A stretch of 64,000 bases of DNA from Opisthocomus hoazin. Lineage: Eukaryota > Chordata > Aves > Opisthocomiformes > Opisthocomidae. Of the stretch, positions 46,285 to 59,207 are shown piece after piece. A program made the position numbers and the translations under genes. Within the stretch, counting starts at the first letter, position 1; each line of letters opens with the position of its first letter. The notes under the pieces were generated by a model that made no database searches, was not told the DNA's origin, and saw nothing but the letters and a program-made list of their open reading frames with translations. The DNA is taken from NCBI RefSeq assembly GCF_030867145.1, contig NC_134439.1, forward strand, positions 7,539,379 through 7,603,378. The letters run 5' to 3'.

Positions 46285-46655
46285 GCAGCCCAACTCTTGG
46301 CTCTCTCATTCACTTCCCTTGCCTCCTTCTTGTTGGGAATCAGGTGAGTCTGAGGCCTCTTCTCGTCCTCCTTCAAGACCAATTCTTTCCTTGATATCTG
46401 GCTCAGCTGACAGGGGCTGTCCTAGCCCAGGGCTGGTTGCTGATTCTCATGGGAGAGGGAAAGGGAGAGAAGGTTTTCCCCTGAGAGAGCCTGGGGCTTA
46501 GCTGTTGTTGTTCCTGGGGCTTTCAGCTGGACAGCCTGTGGTGGGCAAGTAGGGGCCTTGGCTTCCCCAAGGTTGGGTGCAGTGCTGCTGCTCATGTGTT
46601 TCTGTTTTCTGCTTCCCCCTGCCCTCTCTCACAGGTGCCCCTCCAGCCCCAGAAC

Positions 46656-46961
46656 ATGTCCTGCTGCAACCCGTGCCTGCCATGCCAGCCCTGCGGCCCG
46701 ACCCCGCTGGCCAACAGCTGCAATGAGCCCTGTGTCAGGCAGTGCCAGAGCTCCAATGTTGTCATCCAGCCCTCCGCCGTGGTGGTGACCCTGCCTGGAC
46801 CCATCCTCAGCTCCTTCCCACAGAACACCGTTGTGGGATCCTCCACCTCCGCCGCTGTTGGCAGCATCCTCAGCTGTGATGGAGTGCCCATCTCTTCTGG
46901 AGGCTTTGACCTCTCCTGCATTACCAGCCGCTACTGTGGCAGCAGATGTCGACCCTGCTAA
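46656..46961 (+). CDS. Feather beta-keratin, gene 7 (101 aa)
   Basis: It has Asn at residue 5 (MSCCNPC), as in genes 1-3 and 9, but keeps the exon 2 leader CCCAGAACATG and TATAAAAG of genes 4-6. This combination makes it a mosaic between the two short-unit subtypes. Intron 46344-46634. The rest of the protein equals gene 5. Confidence 0.97.
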   Translation: MSCCNPCLPCQPCGPTPLANSCNEPCVRQCQSSNVVIQPSAVVVTLPGPILSSFPQNTVVGSSTSAAVGSILSCDGVPISSGGFDLSCITSRYCGSRCRPC

Positions 46962-47254
46962 AGCTGCTGGCAGCTTCCTCGGGCAAGAACCTCCAAGACC
47001 TCAGAACATGGTGCTCGACAGAAGATAGAGATTTGGGGCATTGGATTTAGAGATTCGGGCCAATCTTTCCTGCTTCCACTCTTCTCTCTCTCTTTGCCTT
47101 GCTGTCACTGTCTCCCAGCACCAGCTTGGCGGGGACATGTTGGCTTCCCTCCCTCTGCAGGGCAGGCAGATGGACACCCTGCTGAAGCTCCACCGCATCT
47201 CAGTGGCTGCCCCTGGTGCTCCCTATGAGCCACCTCCTTTTCTTTTTCAGACTC

Positions 47255-47260
47255 ATTAAA
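47255..47260 (+). promoter_or_regulatory. Gene 7 poly(A) signal ATTAAA
   Basis: ATTAAA, 20 bp before unit S4. Confidence 0.75.
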
Positions 47261-49618
47261 GTCGTGCTGCATCCAAACCTGGGACTCTGACTCCTCCTCT
47301 CTTCTGTGGCAGGTCTTCCAGTCTGCTCAGGAAAAAAGTGATTGTTTGGAGAGGATTAGGTTAGGCGTAAAAGAAGACTCTCCCTTAGTCCCAGAGGAAA
47401 AGGAGGATAGGACTCAGTGCACTGGGTTGCCTGGTGTGCCCCGTGTCTTGGACCTGAGGAAGACATTCCTGGCTACTCCACAGACAATGGCCATCAGTCA
47501 GCCTTGCTGCATCTGTTCCCAGATGGGCCTGGAGCACTGGGCCCTGGAGCATGTTCTGTCAATGGGGAGCCCAACAACTGCTGTCCTGGAGTGAGGAGCC
47601 CATGGCTGTGGGAGGCCAAGGGATGGGGTCAGCAGCCCCTCTGGCTCTTGGGGAAGGGATGTCCTCTAGGCCTGGATGGAGCTGTGCTGCGGGAGGAGTC
47701 TCAAGCAGACAATGGCTCCAAAGGGTGGCAGAAGTGGGGATATGGAGACAATAATACCTGGGGACAGCCCACAGCCTCATCTCCCCCTCTCCTTCCTTTC
47801 CATTGCCTCATCTCGGGTCCATGGCCACCGCACACAGGAGCACAGGTAAATGGTGTAGGTACCTCATATAGTCAGTCCCTGAGCGCCTGGCAGGGCCCAA
47901 CTGCTCTCCAGATCTGCAGGGCTGAGGCACTTCACCAGCTGGTACTGGTATCAGCCACACAATGGAGTCACCACTCCTTGTGAATCCAGCAGCCCCATGG
48001 GCCACTGCAGCTCCAGGAGAGTACCCAGTGCCCAGACACCCATGGCTGCTCTCTGGTCCTTGGTCTCCTCCAAGCCTGGGGCAGCTTGCCTGGGCTTCTC
48101 AGGCTCCACCACTGCCAGACTCACTACCAACTCCAGAAAGGCTCTGTGCAAGAGCTGTTGCCCCCTCCATTCCCACTGGGACATTGTGGTGACAGCGGGA
48201 CCCTTTTCTGTGCTCAGCAGCTTCTCTCATCTCTCTCTGCTGGACCATTCTCAGCCCTCTTGCTTTGCCTGGTATTCTTGGGCACCAGCTGGACCAAAAC
48301 ACTTTGCATATCACAGGCCTTGGCCAGCTGGGCTCAAATCAATGGCTCAGGCACACAGTCCCCCCCAAACCATGTGAAGTTTCACTCACACTTCTCCTCC
48401 AGCCTATGGTTTTGGGGCTGAGGCACCATCTTTCTTCGTCTCACTGGGCACTGGGCAACTTCTTGCTGTGCCCAGAAATCAAGGCGTCACCTTCTCCTTG
48501 ATAAGACTTGCCGTCCCAGCACTGGAGTCAGTTGCCAGCACCCAGGCATCTCCAGGTCCTCCTCACTGTGTGCGTGACGCTCACAGGTATCCCCACAGGT
48601 CGAGAATCGGTCGCGCCCCAGGGACACCAAGGTACAGGACAGGTACCAACCCAAGCGTAGCACAAACGCTGGGGATGACCTTGCCCATACCAAGCTGCCC
48701 AGGCTCCCCAAGTGCTCTGAGCTCTGATCACACCACCACTGCTCCTCACATGCAGGCCAGGGCCTTCCCAGCACTGCAGTCCTTGGCTGATGGAGATTGG
48801 TCACTGCCCCTTATCTGCTCCATGTGGCTTCTTGTGATGAGTGAGCCTCTTTCCTCTTTGCAGCTGCTCTTAAAGCAGCGGACGACTGTGATGCGGTCCC
48901 CCTGAGCCTTCTGTTCTTCAGGGAGAAAAGACTGAACTCCGTCAGTCTTTCCTCACAGGACAGGTTCTCCAATCCTTTGGTCCTCTTTGTCACACACAAG
49001 GTGGTGGCAGTAGGCAGCAGATCAGGATCAACAGAGGCCGAGTCAGAGGACTTGCATCCCAGCAGTGGCAGCCCCCACCTCCAACACATCCAGTGACCAG
49101 GTCTTCCTAGGTGATTCAGCCTTGGATTCTAATCCATCTGATCATCCCAGAGCAAGCACAATCTTCCTAGACAAATCTCAAACAGATGTGCCGGACAAGA
49201 GGCGGAAGAGCCATATCAACCAAGTTTCTCCTGGGCAGCTTGCAGAAATATACACCTCACGCTCAACAATATTTGCAGACAGCTGCACAGTCAGTCAACC
49301 TAACCTCAGAAGCACAACAAAGTGCGACATTACCAATAGTCTACCATGAAAAGGACAGAGATTCAGAGAGAGGATTGGATCTTTCTGAGGAAAAATCTCA
49401 TCCTCTCCCACAGGAAGAAGTTCCGATGGCTACTACAGGCGTGGCGCTGATCACAAGCGCATCACCTGGTTGGTTCAGACCCGTTTCAGTGCTTCCCGGT
49501 TGAAGATGCAATTTGGTGTACTTGGAAAGGCTTATAGTCTATGTAGAGATTTATATACACCCTAGTAGCTGTAAGGAGAAAGTCCTAGGAGCTAGAACGC
49601 TGGCTTCTAAAGCAGGGA

Positions 49619-50072
49619 TCATAGAATCACAGAATGGTAGGGTTTGGAAGGGACCTCTGGGGATCATCTAGTCCAATCCACATGTCAAAGCAGGTTCAAC
49701 CAGAGCAGGCTGCACAGGACATCGTCCAGGAGGGGTTTGAATATCTCCAGAGAAGGAGAATCCACGACACCTCTGGGCAGTTTTTTCCAGTGCTCCATCA
49801 CCCTCAAATTAAGCAAGTTCTTCCTCGTGTTCAGGTGGAACTTTCTATGCATCAGTCTGTGCTTGTTGCCCCTTGTCCTGTCACTGGGCACCCCGGAAAA
49901 GAGTATGGCCACATCCTCTTGATACCCACCCTTAAGATATTTCTAAGCATTTGTGAGATCCCCTCTCAGTCTTCTTCAGGCTAAACAAGCCCAGCTCCCT
50001 CAGTATTTTCTCATAAGAAAGATGCTCCCGTGCCCTAACCATTTTTGTAGACCTCTGCTGGACTCTCTCTAC
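49619..50072 (-). mobile_element. CR1 3' tail fragment (S4)
   Basis: Unit copy of the S1 insertion. Confidence 0.87.
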
Positions 50073-50215
50073 TAGGTCTAGTTTTCATGGAGATGTTTTG
50101 CTTGAGGAGCTCCCTCTGTGCCTGTTCATAATACCAGATAGCAGGAGGAGAAGCCCAGCTCCCACTGGAATGTATAATGTCCTCAGTGACACATTAGGGC
50201 AATGATCCAGTGGGA

Positions 50216-50527
50216 TGTTGTTGCTTAGCCCCAGCTGGCAACAAAGAACCATGCAGTCGCTCTGTTGCTCCTCTTCCTGGTGGGGTGGGGAGGAGACTGG
50301 CAAGAAAAAGGCAAAACTTGTGGGCTGGCGTAAAGACACTTTAACAGAACAGCAAAGAAAGAGAACGGTCACAACAATAATACTGATAAAAAGAATATAG
50401 AAAGCAAGAAACACACAGTGCAATTTTCTCACCGCCCAATGCCCAGCTAGCTCCGAGCAGTGATTACCCTCCCCTGGCAGCGATTGCCCTCCCCTCCTAG
50501 CTTCTTGTGAAAACTGACCCTATCGCA
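50216..50527 (-). mobile_element. Avian endogenous retrovirus LTR fossil (S4)
   Basis: Unit copy of the S1 LTR. Confidence 0.6.
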
Positions 50528-52100
50528 GCTGAAGCTGGGGCAGTGGTGTACATGACACACCTGCTGACACAAGGCTGAGTTCTGTGCTCTCTTGCCACAG
50601 AGAACAAGGGAACGATGGGCCATGCATGCCCCATGCAAGGATCTGCCTCAGTTGAGCTTTTCGTTGTCTGCATTTATTTTGGTTCATTGCCACACCAATA
50701 GATAGGAGAAGAAAAGCTACAGCATCCCTTTACATCAACTGCTATGGCTGAAGTTCAAGAGCGAAAAAACACAATGGGATTAGTTTTAAGGTGTCTCCCT
50801 CTCGAGACAAGACAACCCCAGCTGCTGCCAGAGAGGATGAATGTGCCTGCAGTTACTAATAGTGGTCAAGAGGAACAGATTGTTGGCAGGTAAATGAAAT
50901 GGCTCATGTGGCTGAAGCCTCCCAGCAGCACTAGCTGGGAATGGTCTCAGCAAGGTCAACAAGGGGAAGAGGGCAGCCCTCAGCTGAACTAACGCTCGGT
51001 TGGATCAGTCCAACTGTCCTGTATCTCAAGGCTGAGCAACCTCTGTACCCCTCTCCCTTTAGTCCAATACCCATGTGGTGTGAGGTCTCGGCCCTTGCCT
51101 GACTTAGCAACAGGCTGACGAGCTGTAAAAGCGCATCCGGCATTGGCATGTACATGAGGAGCCTGTGTCCTAGCCCAGTGACCAGCAACACTGCCCCCTA
51201 AGGGGCTCCACTCAGTGACACAGGTCTACATGAAGTGGGCAGGCTTGCTTGGCATTTCTCCCTTCACAAAGCAAGAAACGATGGGTGCAGGAGGCAGACA
51301 CTGCATTTCATTGCTAGTTCTCAGTGAACCTCCGTACCAGGGTGAAGCCATAACCAGTCAGCTGTAGATTCCATTCATTACGTCAGGAGGAACCTTCTAC
51401 TCTGTGCATCTTGTCAACACACCAAGCAAAAGTCTCCCTACTATGACCTGAACACGCCCTCTTGGAGGGTCACACAAGTACAGACAGACACGCATGTGCT
51501 CATACACACCTGCACGGAATAATGCAAAAGTCTGTGTGCTCACATAAAGCCAGCCTAGAGTCCAGCACTAACGCACATAAAAGCAGGAAAATATCAGCGA
51601 GAGTGGACTCTGCTGAGGAGATGCTGGGGACACACTGGCAGAACCAGACTCAAATGCCTCAGGGAAAAACCAGGCCCCAGACATGCTCCTGCTAATGTAC
51701 AGGGACTGCACAGGGAGGGAAAGAGGCCAATGGGCCCCAAAAATTTTCCCAACAACATTGTGAGTGTTGCAATAGCGTCCAACACACCCAGCAGAAGCCC
51801 ACCTGCATGCAACAAGGAGTAACCACCAGAGAGAGGTGGGAGGAGCAAGAGAAAAGGGCGTGGCATGTCCTCATACATGGGAGTCCTTGGGCATGTGGAC
51901 CAGAAGCAGGAGAGCGGTGCCTATTTCCTGACAGCTTTGCCACAAACAAGCCCACAGGAATGACCCAGGTGCACATCACCTGCCCGCACAGGGTGCCACC
52001 AACACTTGAGCTGAGTCTTCTGCCTGCAATGATGTCTTTCTGTCCTGGAAATTCAACAGACTCTCATTCTGGAAATTACAGAAGCCTTCCTATGGGGAAG

Positions 52101-52264
52101 CACGTGGCATCAGCCAGGAAATGAAAAGGCAGCAGTGCAGGAAGCCAGGACACAGCCCATGCCATTAGCTGAGACACTCTGCATTTGACGTGAACTTGTC
52201 AGAAAATTATTACTTCCCCAAAGGCTGCCTCTGGGCCTGAGGCAGTGCAGGACTACTACAAAAG
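52101..52264 (+). promoter_or_regulatory. Gene 8 proximal promoter with TACAAAAG
   Basis: CACGTG lies at 52101-52106. The TATA position is TACAAAAG (52257-52264), the same variant as gene 2. Exon 1 ends at 52323. Confidence 0.75.
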
Positions 52265-52635
52265 GCAGCCCAACTCTTGGCTCTCTCATTCACTTCCCTT
52301 GCCTCCCTCTTGTTGGGAATCAGGTGAGTCTGAGGCCTCTTCTCGTCCTCCTCCAAGACCAATTCTTTCCTTGATATCTGGCTCAGCTGACAGGGGCTGT
52401 CCTAGCCCAGGGCTGGTTGCTGATTCTCATGGGAAAGGGAAAGGGAGAGAAGTTTTTCCCCTGAGAGAGCCTGGTGCTTAGCTGTTGTTGTTCCTGGGGC
52501 TTTCAGCTGGACAGCCTGTGGTGGGCAAGTAGGGGCCTTGGCTTCCCCAAGGTTGGGTGCAGTGCTGCTGCTCATGTGTTTCTGTTTTCTGCGTCCCCCT
52601 GCCCTCTCTCACAGGTGCCCCTCCAGCCCAGAGAC

Positions 52636-52941
52636 ATGTCCTGCTGCACCCCGTGCCTGCCATGCCAGCCCTGCGGCCCGACCCCGCTGGCCAACAGCTG
52701 CAATGAGCCCTGTGTCAGGCAGTGCCAGAGCTCCAATGTTGTCATCCAGCCCTCCGCTGTGGTGGTGACCCTGCCCGGACCCATCCTCAGCTCCTTCCCA
52801 CAGAACACCGTTGTGGGATCCTCCACCTCCGCCGCTGTTGGCAGCATCCTCAGCTGTGATGGAGTGCCCATCTCTTCTGGAGGCTTTGACCTCTCCTGCA
52901 TTACCAGTCGCTACTGTGGCAGCAGATGTCGACCCTGCTAA
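52636..52941 (+). CDS. Feather beta-keratin, gene 8 (101 aa)
   Basis: The protein equals genes 4-6 (Thr5), but its surroundings differ. The exon 2 leader is CCAGAGACATG, as in genes 1-3 and 9, and the TATA position is altered. Intron 52324-52614. The frame happens to be open through the second half of the intron (from 52474), but no splice change is implied. It is coding-type I on a type II promoter, the converse of gene 7. Confidence 0.97.
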   Translation: MSCCTPCLPCQPCGPTPLANSCNEPCVRQCQSSNVVIQPSAVVVTLPGPILSSFPQNTVVGSSTSAAVGSILSCDGVPISSGGFDLSCITSRYCGSRCRPC

Positions 52942-53234
52942 AGCTGCTGGCAGCTTCCTCGGGCAAGAACCTCCAAGACCTCAGAACATGGTGCTCGACA
53001 GAAGATAGAGCTTTGGGGCATTGGATTTAGAGATTCGGGCCGATCTTTCCTGCTTCCACTCTTCTCTCTCTCTTTGCCTTGCTGTCACTGTCTCCCAGCA
53101 CCAGCTTGGTGGGGACATGTTGGCTTCCCTCCCTCTGCAGGGCAGGCAGATGGACACCCTGCTGAATCTCCACCGCATCTCAGTGGCTGCCCCTGGTGCT
53201 CCCTATGAGCCACCTCCTTTTCTTTTTCAGACTC

Positions 53235-53240
53235 ATTAAA
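53235..53240 (+). promoter_or_regulatory. Gene 8 poly(A) signal ATTAAA
   Basis: ATTAAA in the conserved context. Confidence 0.75.
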
Positions 53241-55585
53241 GTCGTGCTGCATCCAAACCTGGGACTCTGACTCCTCCTCTCTTCTGTGGCAGGTCTTCCA
53301 GTCTGCTCAGGAAAAAAGTGATTGTTTGGAGAGGATTAGGTTAGGCGTAAAAGAAGACTCTCCCTTAGTCCCAGAGGAAAAAGAGGATAGGACTCAGTGC
53401 ACTGGGTTGCCTGGTGTGCCCCGTGTCTTGGACCTGAGGAAGACATTCCTGGCTACTCCACAGACAATGGCCATCAGTCAGCCTTGCTGCATCTGTTCCC
53501 AGATGGGCCTGGAGCACTGGGCCCTGGAGCATGTTCTGTCAATGGGGAGCCCAACAACTGCTGTCCTGGAGTGAGGAGCCCATGGCTGTGGGAGGCCAAG
53601 GGATGGGGTCAGCAGCCCCTCTGGCTCTTGGGGAAGGGATGTCCTCTAGGCCTGGATGGAGCTGTGCTGCGGGAGGAGTCTCAAGCAGACAATGGCTCCA
53701 AAGGGTGGCAGAAGTGGGGATATGGAGACAATAATACCTGGGGACAGCCCACAGCCTCATCTCCCCCTCTCCTTCCTTTCCATTGCCTCATCTCGGGTCC
53801 ATGGCCACCGCACACAGGAGCACAGGTAAATGGTGTAGGTACCTCATATAGTCCCTGAGCGCCTGGCAGGGCCCAACTGCTCTCCAGATCTGCAGGGCTG
53901 AGGCACTTCACCAGCTGGTACTGGTATCAGCCACACAATGGAGTCACCACTCCTTGTGAATCCAACAGCCCCATGGGCCACTGCAGCTCCAGGAGAGTAC
54001 CCAGTGCCCAGACACCCATGGCTGCTCTCTGGTCCTTGGTCTCCTCCAAGCCTGGGGCAGCTTGCCTGGGCTTCTCAGGCTCCACCACTGCCAGACTCAC
54101 TACCAACTCCAGAAAGGCTCTGTGCAAGAGCTGTTGCCCCCTCCATTCCCACTGGGACATTGTGGTGACAGTGGGACCCTTTTCTGTGCTCAGCAGCTTC
54201 TCTCATCTCTCTCTGCTGGACCATTCTCAGCCCTCTTGCTTTGCCTGATATTCTTGGGCACCAGCTGGACCAAAATACTTTGCATATCACAGGCCTTGGC
54301 CAGCTGGGCTCAAATCAATGGCTCAGGCACACAGTCCCCCCCAAACCATGTGAAGTTTCACTCACACTTCTCCTCCAGCCTATGGTTTTGGGGCTGAGGC
54401 ACCATCTTTCTTCGTCTCACTGGGCACTGGGCAACTTCTTGCTGTGCCCAGAAATCAAGGCGTCACCTGCTCCTTGATAAGACCTGCCGTCCCAGCACTG
54501 GAGTCAGTTGCCAGCACCCAGGCATCTCCAGGTCCTCCTCACTGTGTGCGTGACGCTCACAGGTATCCCCACAGGTCGAGAATCGGTCGCGCCCCAGGGA
54601 CACCAAGGTACAGGACAGGTACCAACCCAAGCGTAGCACAAATGCTGGGGATGACCTTGCCCATACCAAGCTGCCCAGGCTCCCCAAGTGCTCTGAGCTC
54701 TGATCACACCACCACTGCTCCTCACATGCAGGCCAGGGCCTTCCCAGCACTGCAGTCCTTGGCTGATGGAGATTGGTCACTGCCCCTTATCTGCTCCATG
54801 TGGCTTCTTGTGATGAGTGAGCCTCTTTCCTCTTTGCAGCTGCTCTTAAAGCAGCAGACGACTGTGATGCGGTCCCCCTGAGCCTTCTGTTCTTCAGGGA
54901 GAAAAGACTGAACTCCGTCAGTCTTTCCTCACAGGACAGGTTCTCCAATCCTTTGGTCCTCTTTGACACACACAAGGTGGTGGCAGTAGGCAGCAGATCA
55001 GGATCAACAGAGGCCGAGTCAGAGGACTTGCATCCCAGCAGTGGCAGCCCCCACCTCCAACACATCAGTGACCAGGTCTTCCTAGGTGATTCAGCCTTGG
55101 ATTCTAATCCATCTGATCATCCCAGAGCAAGCACAATCTTCCTAGACAAATCTCAAACAGATGTGCCGGACAAGAGGCGGAAGAGCCATATCAACCAAGT
55201 TTCTCCTGGGCAGCTTGCAGAAATATACACCTCACGCTCAACAATATTTGCAGACAGCTGCACAGTCAGTCAACCTAACCTCAGAAGCACAACAAAGTGC
55301 GACATTACCAATAGTCTACCATGAAAAGGACAGAGATTCAGAGAGAGGATTGGATCTTTCTGAGGAAAAATCTCATCCTCTCCCACAGGAAGAAGTTCCG
55401 ATGGCTACTACAGGCGTAGCGCTGATCACAAGCGCATCACCTGGTTGGTTCAGACCCGTTTCAGTGCTTCCCGGTTGAAGATGCAATTTGGTGTACTTGG
55501 AAAGGCTATGTAGAGATTTATATACACCCTAGTAGCTGTAAGGAGAAAGTCCTAGGAGCTAGAACGCTGGCTTCTAAAGCAGGGA

Positions 55586-56039
55586 TCATAGAATCACAGA
55601 ATGGTAGGGTTTGGAAGGGACCTCTAGGGATCATCTAGTCCAATCCACATGTCAAAGCAGGTTCAACTAGAGCAGGCTGCACAGGACATCGTCCAGGAGG
55701 GGTTTGAATATCTCCAGAGAAGGAGAATCCACGACACCTCTGGGCAGTTTTTTCCAGTGCTCCATCACCCTCAAATTAAGCAAGTTCTTCCTCGTGTTCA
55801 GGTGGAACTTTCTATGCATCAGTCTGTGCTTGTTGCCCCTTGTCCTGTCACTGGGCACCCCGGAAAAGAGTATGGCCACATCCTCTTGATACCCACCCTT
55901 AAGATATTTCTAAGCATTTGTGAGATCCCCTCTCAGTCTTCCTCAGGCTAAACAAGCCCAGCTCCCTCAGTATTTTCTCATAAGAAAGATGCTCCCGTGC
56001 CCTAACCATTTTTGTAGACCTCCGCTGGACTCTCTCTAC
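55586..56039 (-). mobile_element. CR1 3' tail fragment (S5)
   Basis: Unit copy of the S1 insertion. Confidence 0.87.
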
Positions 56040-56182
56040 TAGGTCTAGTTTTCATGGAGATGTTTTGCTTGAGGAGCTCCCTCTGTGCCTGTTCATAATA
56101 CCAGATAGCAGGAGGAGAAGCCCAGCTCCCACTGGAATGTATAATGTCCTCAGTGACACATTAGGGCAATGATCCAGTGGGA

Positions 56183-56494
56183 TGTTGTTGCTTAGCCCCA
56201 GCTGGCAAAAAAGAACCATGCAGTCGCTCTGTCGCTCCTCTTCCTGGTGGGGTGGGGAGGAGACCGGCAAGAAAAAGGCAAAACTTGTGGGCTGGCGCAA
56301 AGACACTTTAACAGAACAGCAAAGAAAGAGAACGGTCACAACAATAATACTGATAAAAAGAATATAGAAAGCAAGAAACACACAGTGCAATTTTCTCACC
56401 GCCCAATGCCCAGCTAGCTCCGAGCAGTGATTACCCTCCCCTGGCAGCGATTGCCCTCCCCTCCTAGCTTCTTGTGAAAACTAACCCTATCGCA
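56183..56494 (-). mobile_element. Avian endogenous retrovirus LTR fossil (S5)
   Basis: Unit copy of the S1 LTR. Confidence 0.6.
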
Positions 56495-58067
56495 GCTGAA
56501 GCTGGGGCAGTGGTGTACATGACACACCTGCTGACACAAGGCTGAGTTCTGTGCTCTCTTGCCACAGAGAACAAGGGAACGATGGGCCATGGATGCCCCA
56601 TGCAAGCATCTGCCTCAGTTGAGCTTTTCGTTGTCTGCATTTATTTTGGTTCATTGCCACACCAATAGATAGGAGAAGAAAAGCTACAGCATCCCTTTAC
56701 ATCAACTGCTATGGCTGAAGTTCAAGAGCGAAAAAACACAATGGGATTAGTTTTAAGGTGTCTCCCTCTCGAGACAAGACAACCCCAGCTGCTGCCAGAG
56801 AGGATGAATGTGCCTGCAGTTACTAATAGTGGTCAAGAGGAACAGATTGTTGGCAGGTAAATGAAATGGCTCATGTGGCTGAAGCCTCCCAGCAGCACTA
56901 GCTGGGAATGGTCTCAGCAAGGCCAACAAGGGGAAGAGGGCAGCCCTCAGCTGAACTAACGCTCGGTTGGATCAGTCCAACTGTCCTGTATCTCAAGGCT
57001 GAGCAACCTCCCTACCCCTCTCCCTTTAGTCCAATACCCATGTGGTGTGAGGTCTCGGCCCTTGCCTGACTTAGCAACAGGCTGACGAGCTGTAAAAGCG
57101 CATCCGGCATTGGCATGTACATGAGCAGCCTGTGTCCTAGCCCAGTGACCAGCAACACTGCCCCCTAAGGGGCTCCACTCAGTGACACAGGTCTACATGA
57201 AGTGGGCAGGCTTGCTTGGCCTTTCTCCCTTCACAAAGCAAGAAACGATGGGTGCAGGACGCAGACACTGCATTTCATTGCTAGTTCTCAGTGAACCTCC
57301 GTACCAGGGTGAAGCCATAACCAGTCAGCTGTAGATTCCATTCATTACGTCAGGAGGAACCTTCTACTCTGTGCATCTTGTCAACACACCAAGCAAAAGT
57401 CTCCCTACTATGACCTGAACACGCCCTCTTGGAGGGTCACACAAGTACAGACAGACACACATGTGCTCATACACACCTGCACGGAATAATGCAAAAGTCT
57501 GTGTGCTCACATAAAGCCAGCCTAGAGTCCAGTACTTATACACATAAAAGCAGGAAAATATCAGCGAGAGTGGACTCTGCTGAGGAGATGCTGGGGACAC
57601 ACTGGCAGAACCAGACTCAAATGCCTCAGGGAAAACCAGGCCCCAGACATGCTCCTGCTAATGTACAGGGACTGCACAGGGAGGGAAAGAGGCCAATGAG
57701 CCCAGAAAAATTTTCCCAACAGCATTGTGAGTGTTGCTATAGCGTCCAACACACCCAGCAGAAGCCCACCTGCGTGCAACAAGGAGTAACCACCAGAGAG
57801 AGGTGGGAGGAGCAAGAGAAAAGGGCGTGGCATGTCCTCATACATGGGAGTCCTTGGGCATGTGGACGAGAAGCAGGAGAGCGGTGCCTATTTCCTGACA
57901 GCTTTGCCACAAACAAGCCCACAGGAATGACCCAGGTGCACATCACCTGCCCGCACAGGGTGCCACCAGCACTTGAGCTGAGTCTTCTGCCTGCAATGAT
58001 GTCTTTCTGTCCTGGAAATTCAACAGACTCTCATTCTGGAAATTACAGAAGCCTTCCTATGGGGAAG

Positions 58068-58231
58068 CACGTGGCATCAGCCAGGAAATGAAAAGGCAGC
58101 AGTGCAGGAAGCCAGGACACAGCCCATGCCATTAGCTGAGACACTCTGCATTTGACGTGAACTTGTCAGAAAATTATTACTTCCCCAAAGGCTGCCTCTG
58201 GGCCTGAGGCAGTGCAGGACTACTACAAAAG
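58068..58231 (+). promoter_or_regulatory. Gene 9 proximal promoter with TACAAAAG
   Basis: CACGTG lies at 58068-58073 and TACAAAAG at 58224-58231. Exon 1 ends at 58290. Confidence 0.75.
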
Positions 58232-58602
58232 GCAGCCCAACTCTTGGCTCTCTCATTCACTTCCCTTGCCTCCTTCTTGTTGGGAATCAGGTGAGTCTGA
58301 GGCCTCTTCTCGTCCTCCTCCAAGACCAATTCTTTCCTTGATATCTGGCTCAGCTGACAGGGGCTGTCCTAGCCCAGGGCTGGTTGCTGATTCTCATGGG
58401 AAAGGGAAAGGGAGAGAAGGTTTTCCCCTGAGAGAGCCTGGGGCTTAGCTGTTGTTGTTCCTGGGGCTTTCAGCTGGACAGCCTGTGGTGGGCAAGTAGG
58501 GGCCTTGGCTTCCCCAAGGTTGGGTGCAGTGCTGCTGCTCATGTGTTTCTGTTTTCTGCTTCCCCCTGCCCTCTCTCACAGGTGCCCCTCCAGCCCAGAG
58601 AC

Positions 58603-58908
58603 ATGTCCTGCTGCAACCCGTGCCTGCCATGCCAGCCCTGCGGCCCGACCCCGCTGGCCAACAGCTGCAATGAGCCCTGTGTCAGGCAGTGCCAGAGCTC
58701 CAATGTTGTCATCCAGCCCTCCGCCGTGGTGGTGACCCTGCCCGGACCCATCCTCAGCTCCTTCCCACAGAACACCGTTGTGGGATCCTCCACCTCCGCC
58801 GCTGTTGGCAGCATCCTCAGCTGTGATGGAGTGCCCATCTCTTCTGGAGGCTTTGACCTCTCCTGCATTACCAGCCGCTACTGTGGCAGCAGATGTCGAC
58901 CCTGCTAA
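58603..58908 (+). CDS. Feather beta-keratin, gene 9 (101 aa)
   Basis: Asn5 and tail CGSRCRPC, so the protein equals gene 7. The leader is CCAGAGACATG with G at -3, and the TATA position is altered as in gene 8. Intron 58291-58581. It is the last complete gene in the window. The next copy would begin near 64.57 kb, outside it. Confidence 0.97.
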   Translation: MSCCNPCLPCQPCGPTPLANSCNEPCVRQCQSSNVVIQPSAVVVTLPGPILSSFPQNTVVGSSTSAAVGSILSCDGVPISSGGFDLSCITSRYCGSRCRPC

Positions 58909-59201
58909 AGCTGCTGGCAGCTTCCTCGGGCAAGAACCTCCAAGACCTCAGAACATGGTGCTCGACAGAAGATAGAGCTTTGGGGCATTGGATTTAGAGA
59001 TTCGGGCCAATCTTTCCTGCTTCCACTCTTCTCTGTCTCTTTGCCTTGCTGTCACTGTCTCCCAGCACCAGCTTGGTGGGGACATGTTGGCTTCCCTCCC
59101 TCTGCAGGGCAGGCAGATGGACACCCTGCTGAAGCTCCACCGCATCTCAGTGGCTGCCCCTGGTGCTCCCTATGAGCCACCTCCTTTTCTTTTTCAGACT
59201 C

Positions 59202-59207
59202 ATTAAA
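59202..59207 (+). promoter_or_regulatory. Gene 9 poly(A) signal ATTAAA
   Basis: ATTAAA in the conserved context. Confidence 0.75.

Larger units (their letters stand above)
41299..47279 (+). repeat. Short keratin repeat unit S3 (5981 bp)
   Basis: Same layout as S1, with a CR1-like fragment at about 42917-43011. It has a 4 bp duplication (AGTCAGTCCC for AGTCCC near 41890), shared with S4 and S6 but not S1, S2 or S5. Confidence 0.92.
47280..53259 (+). repeat. Short keratin repeat unit S4 (5980 bp)
   Basis: Layout as S1, with a CR1-like fragment at about 48898-48992. A single extra base near 49090 shortens a minor spacer frame, which supports that frame being non-coding. Confidence 0.92.
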
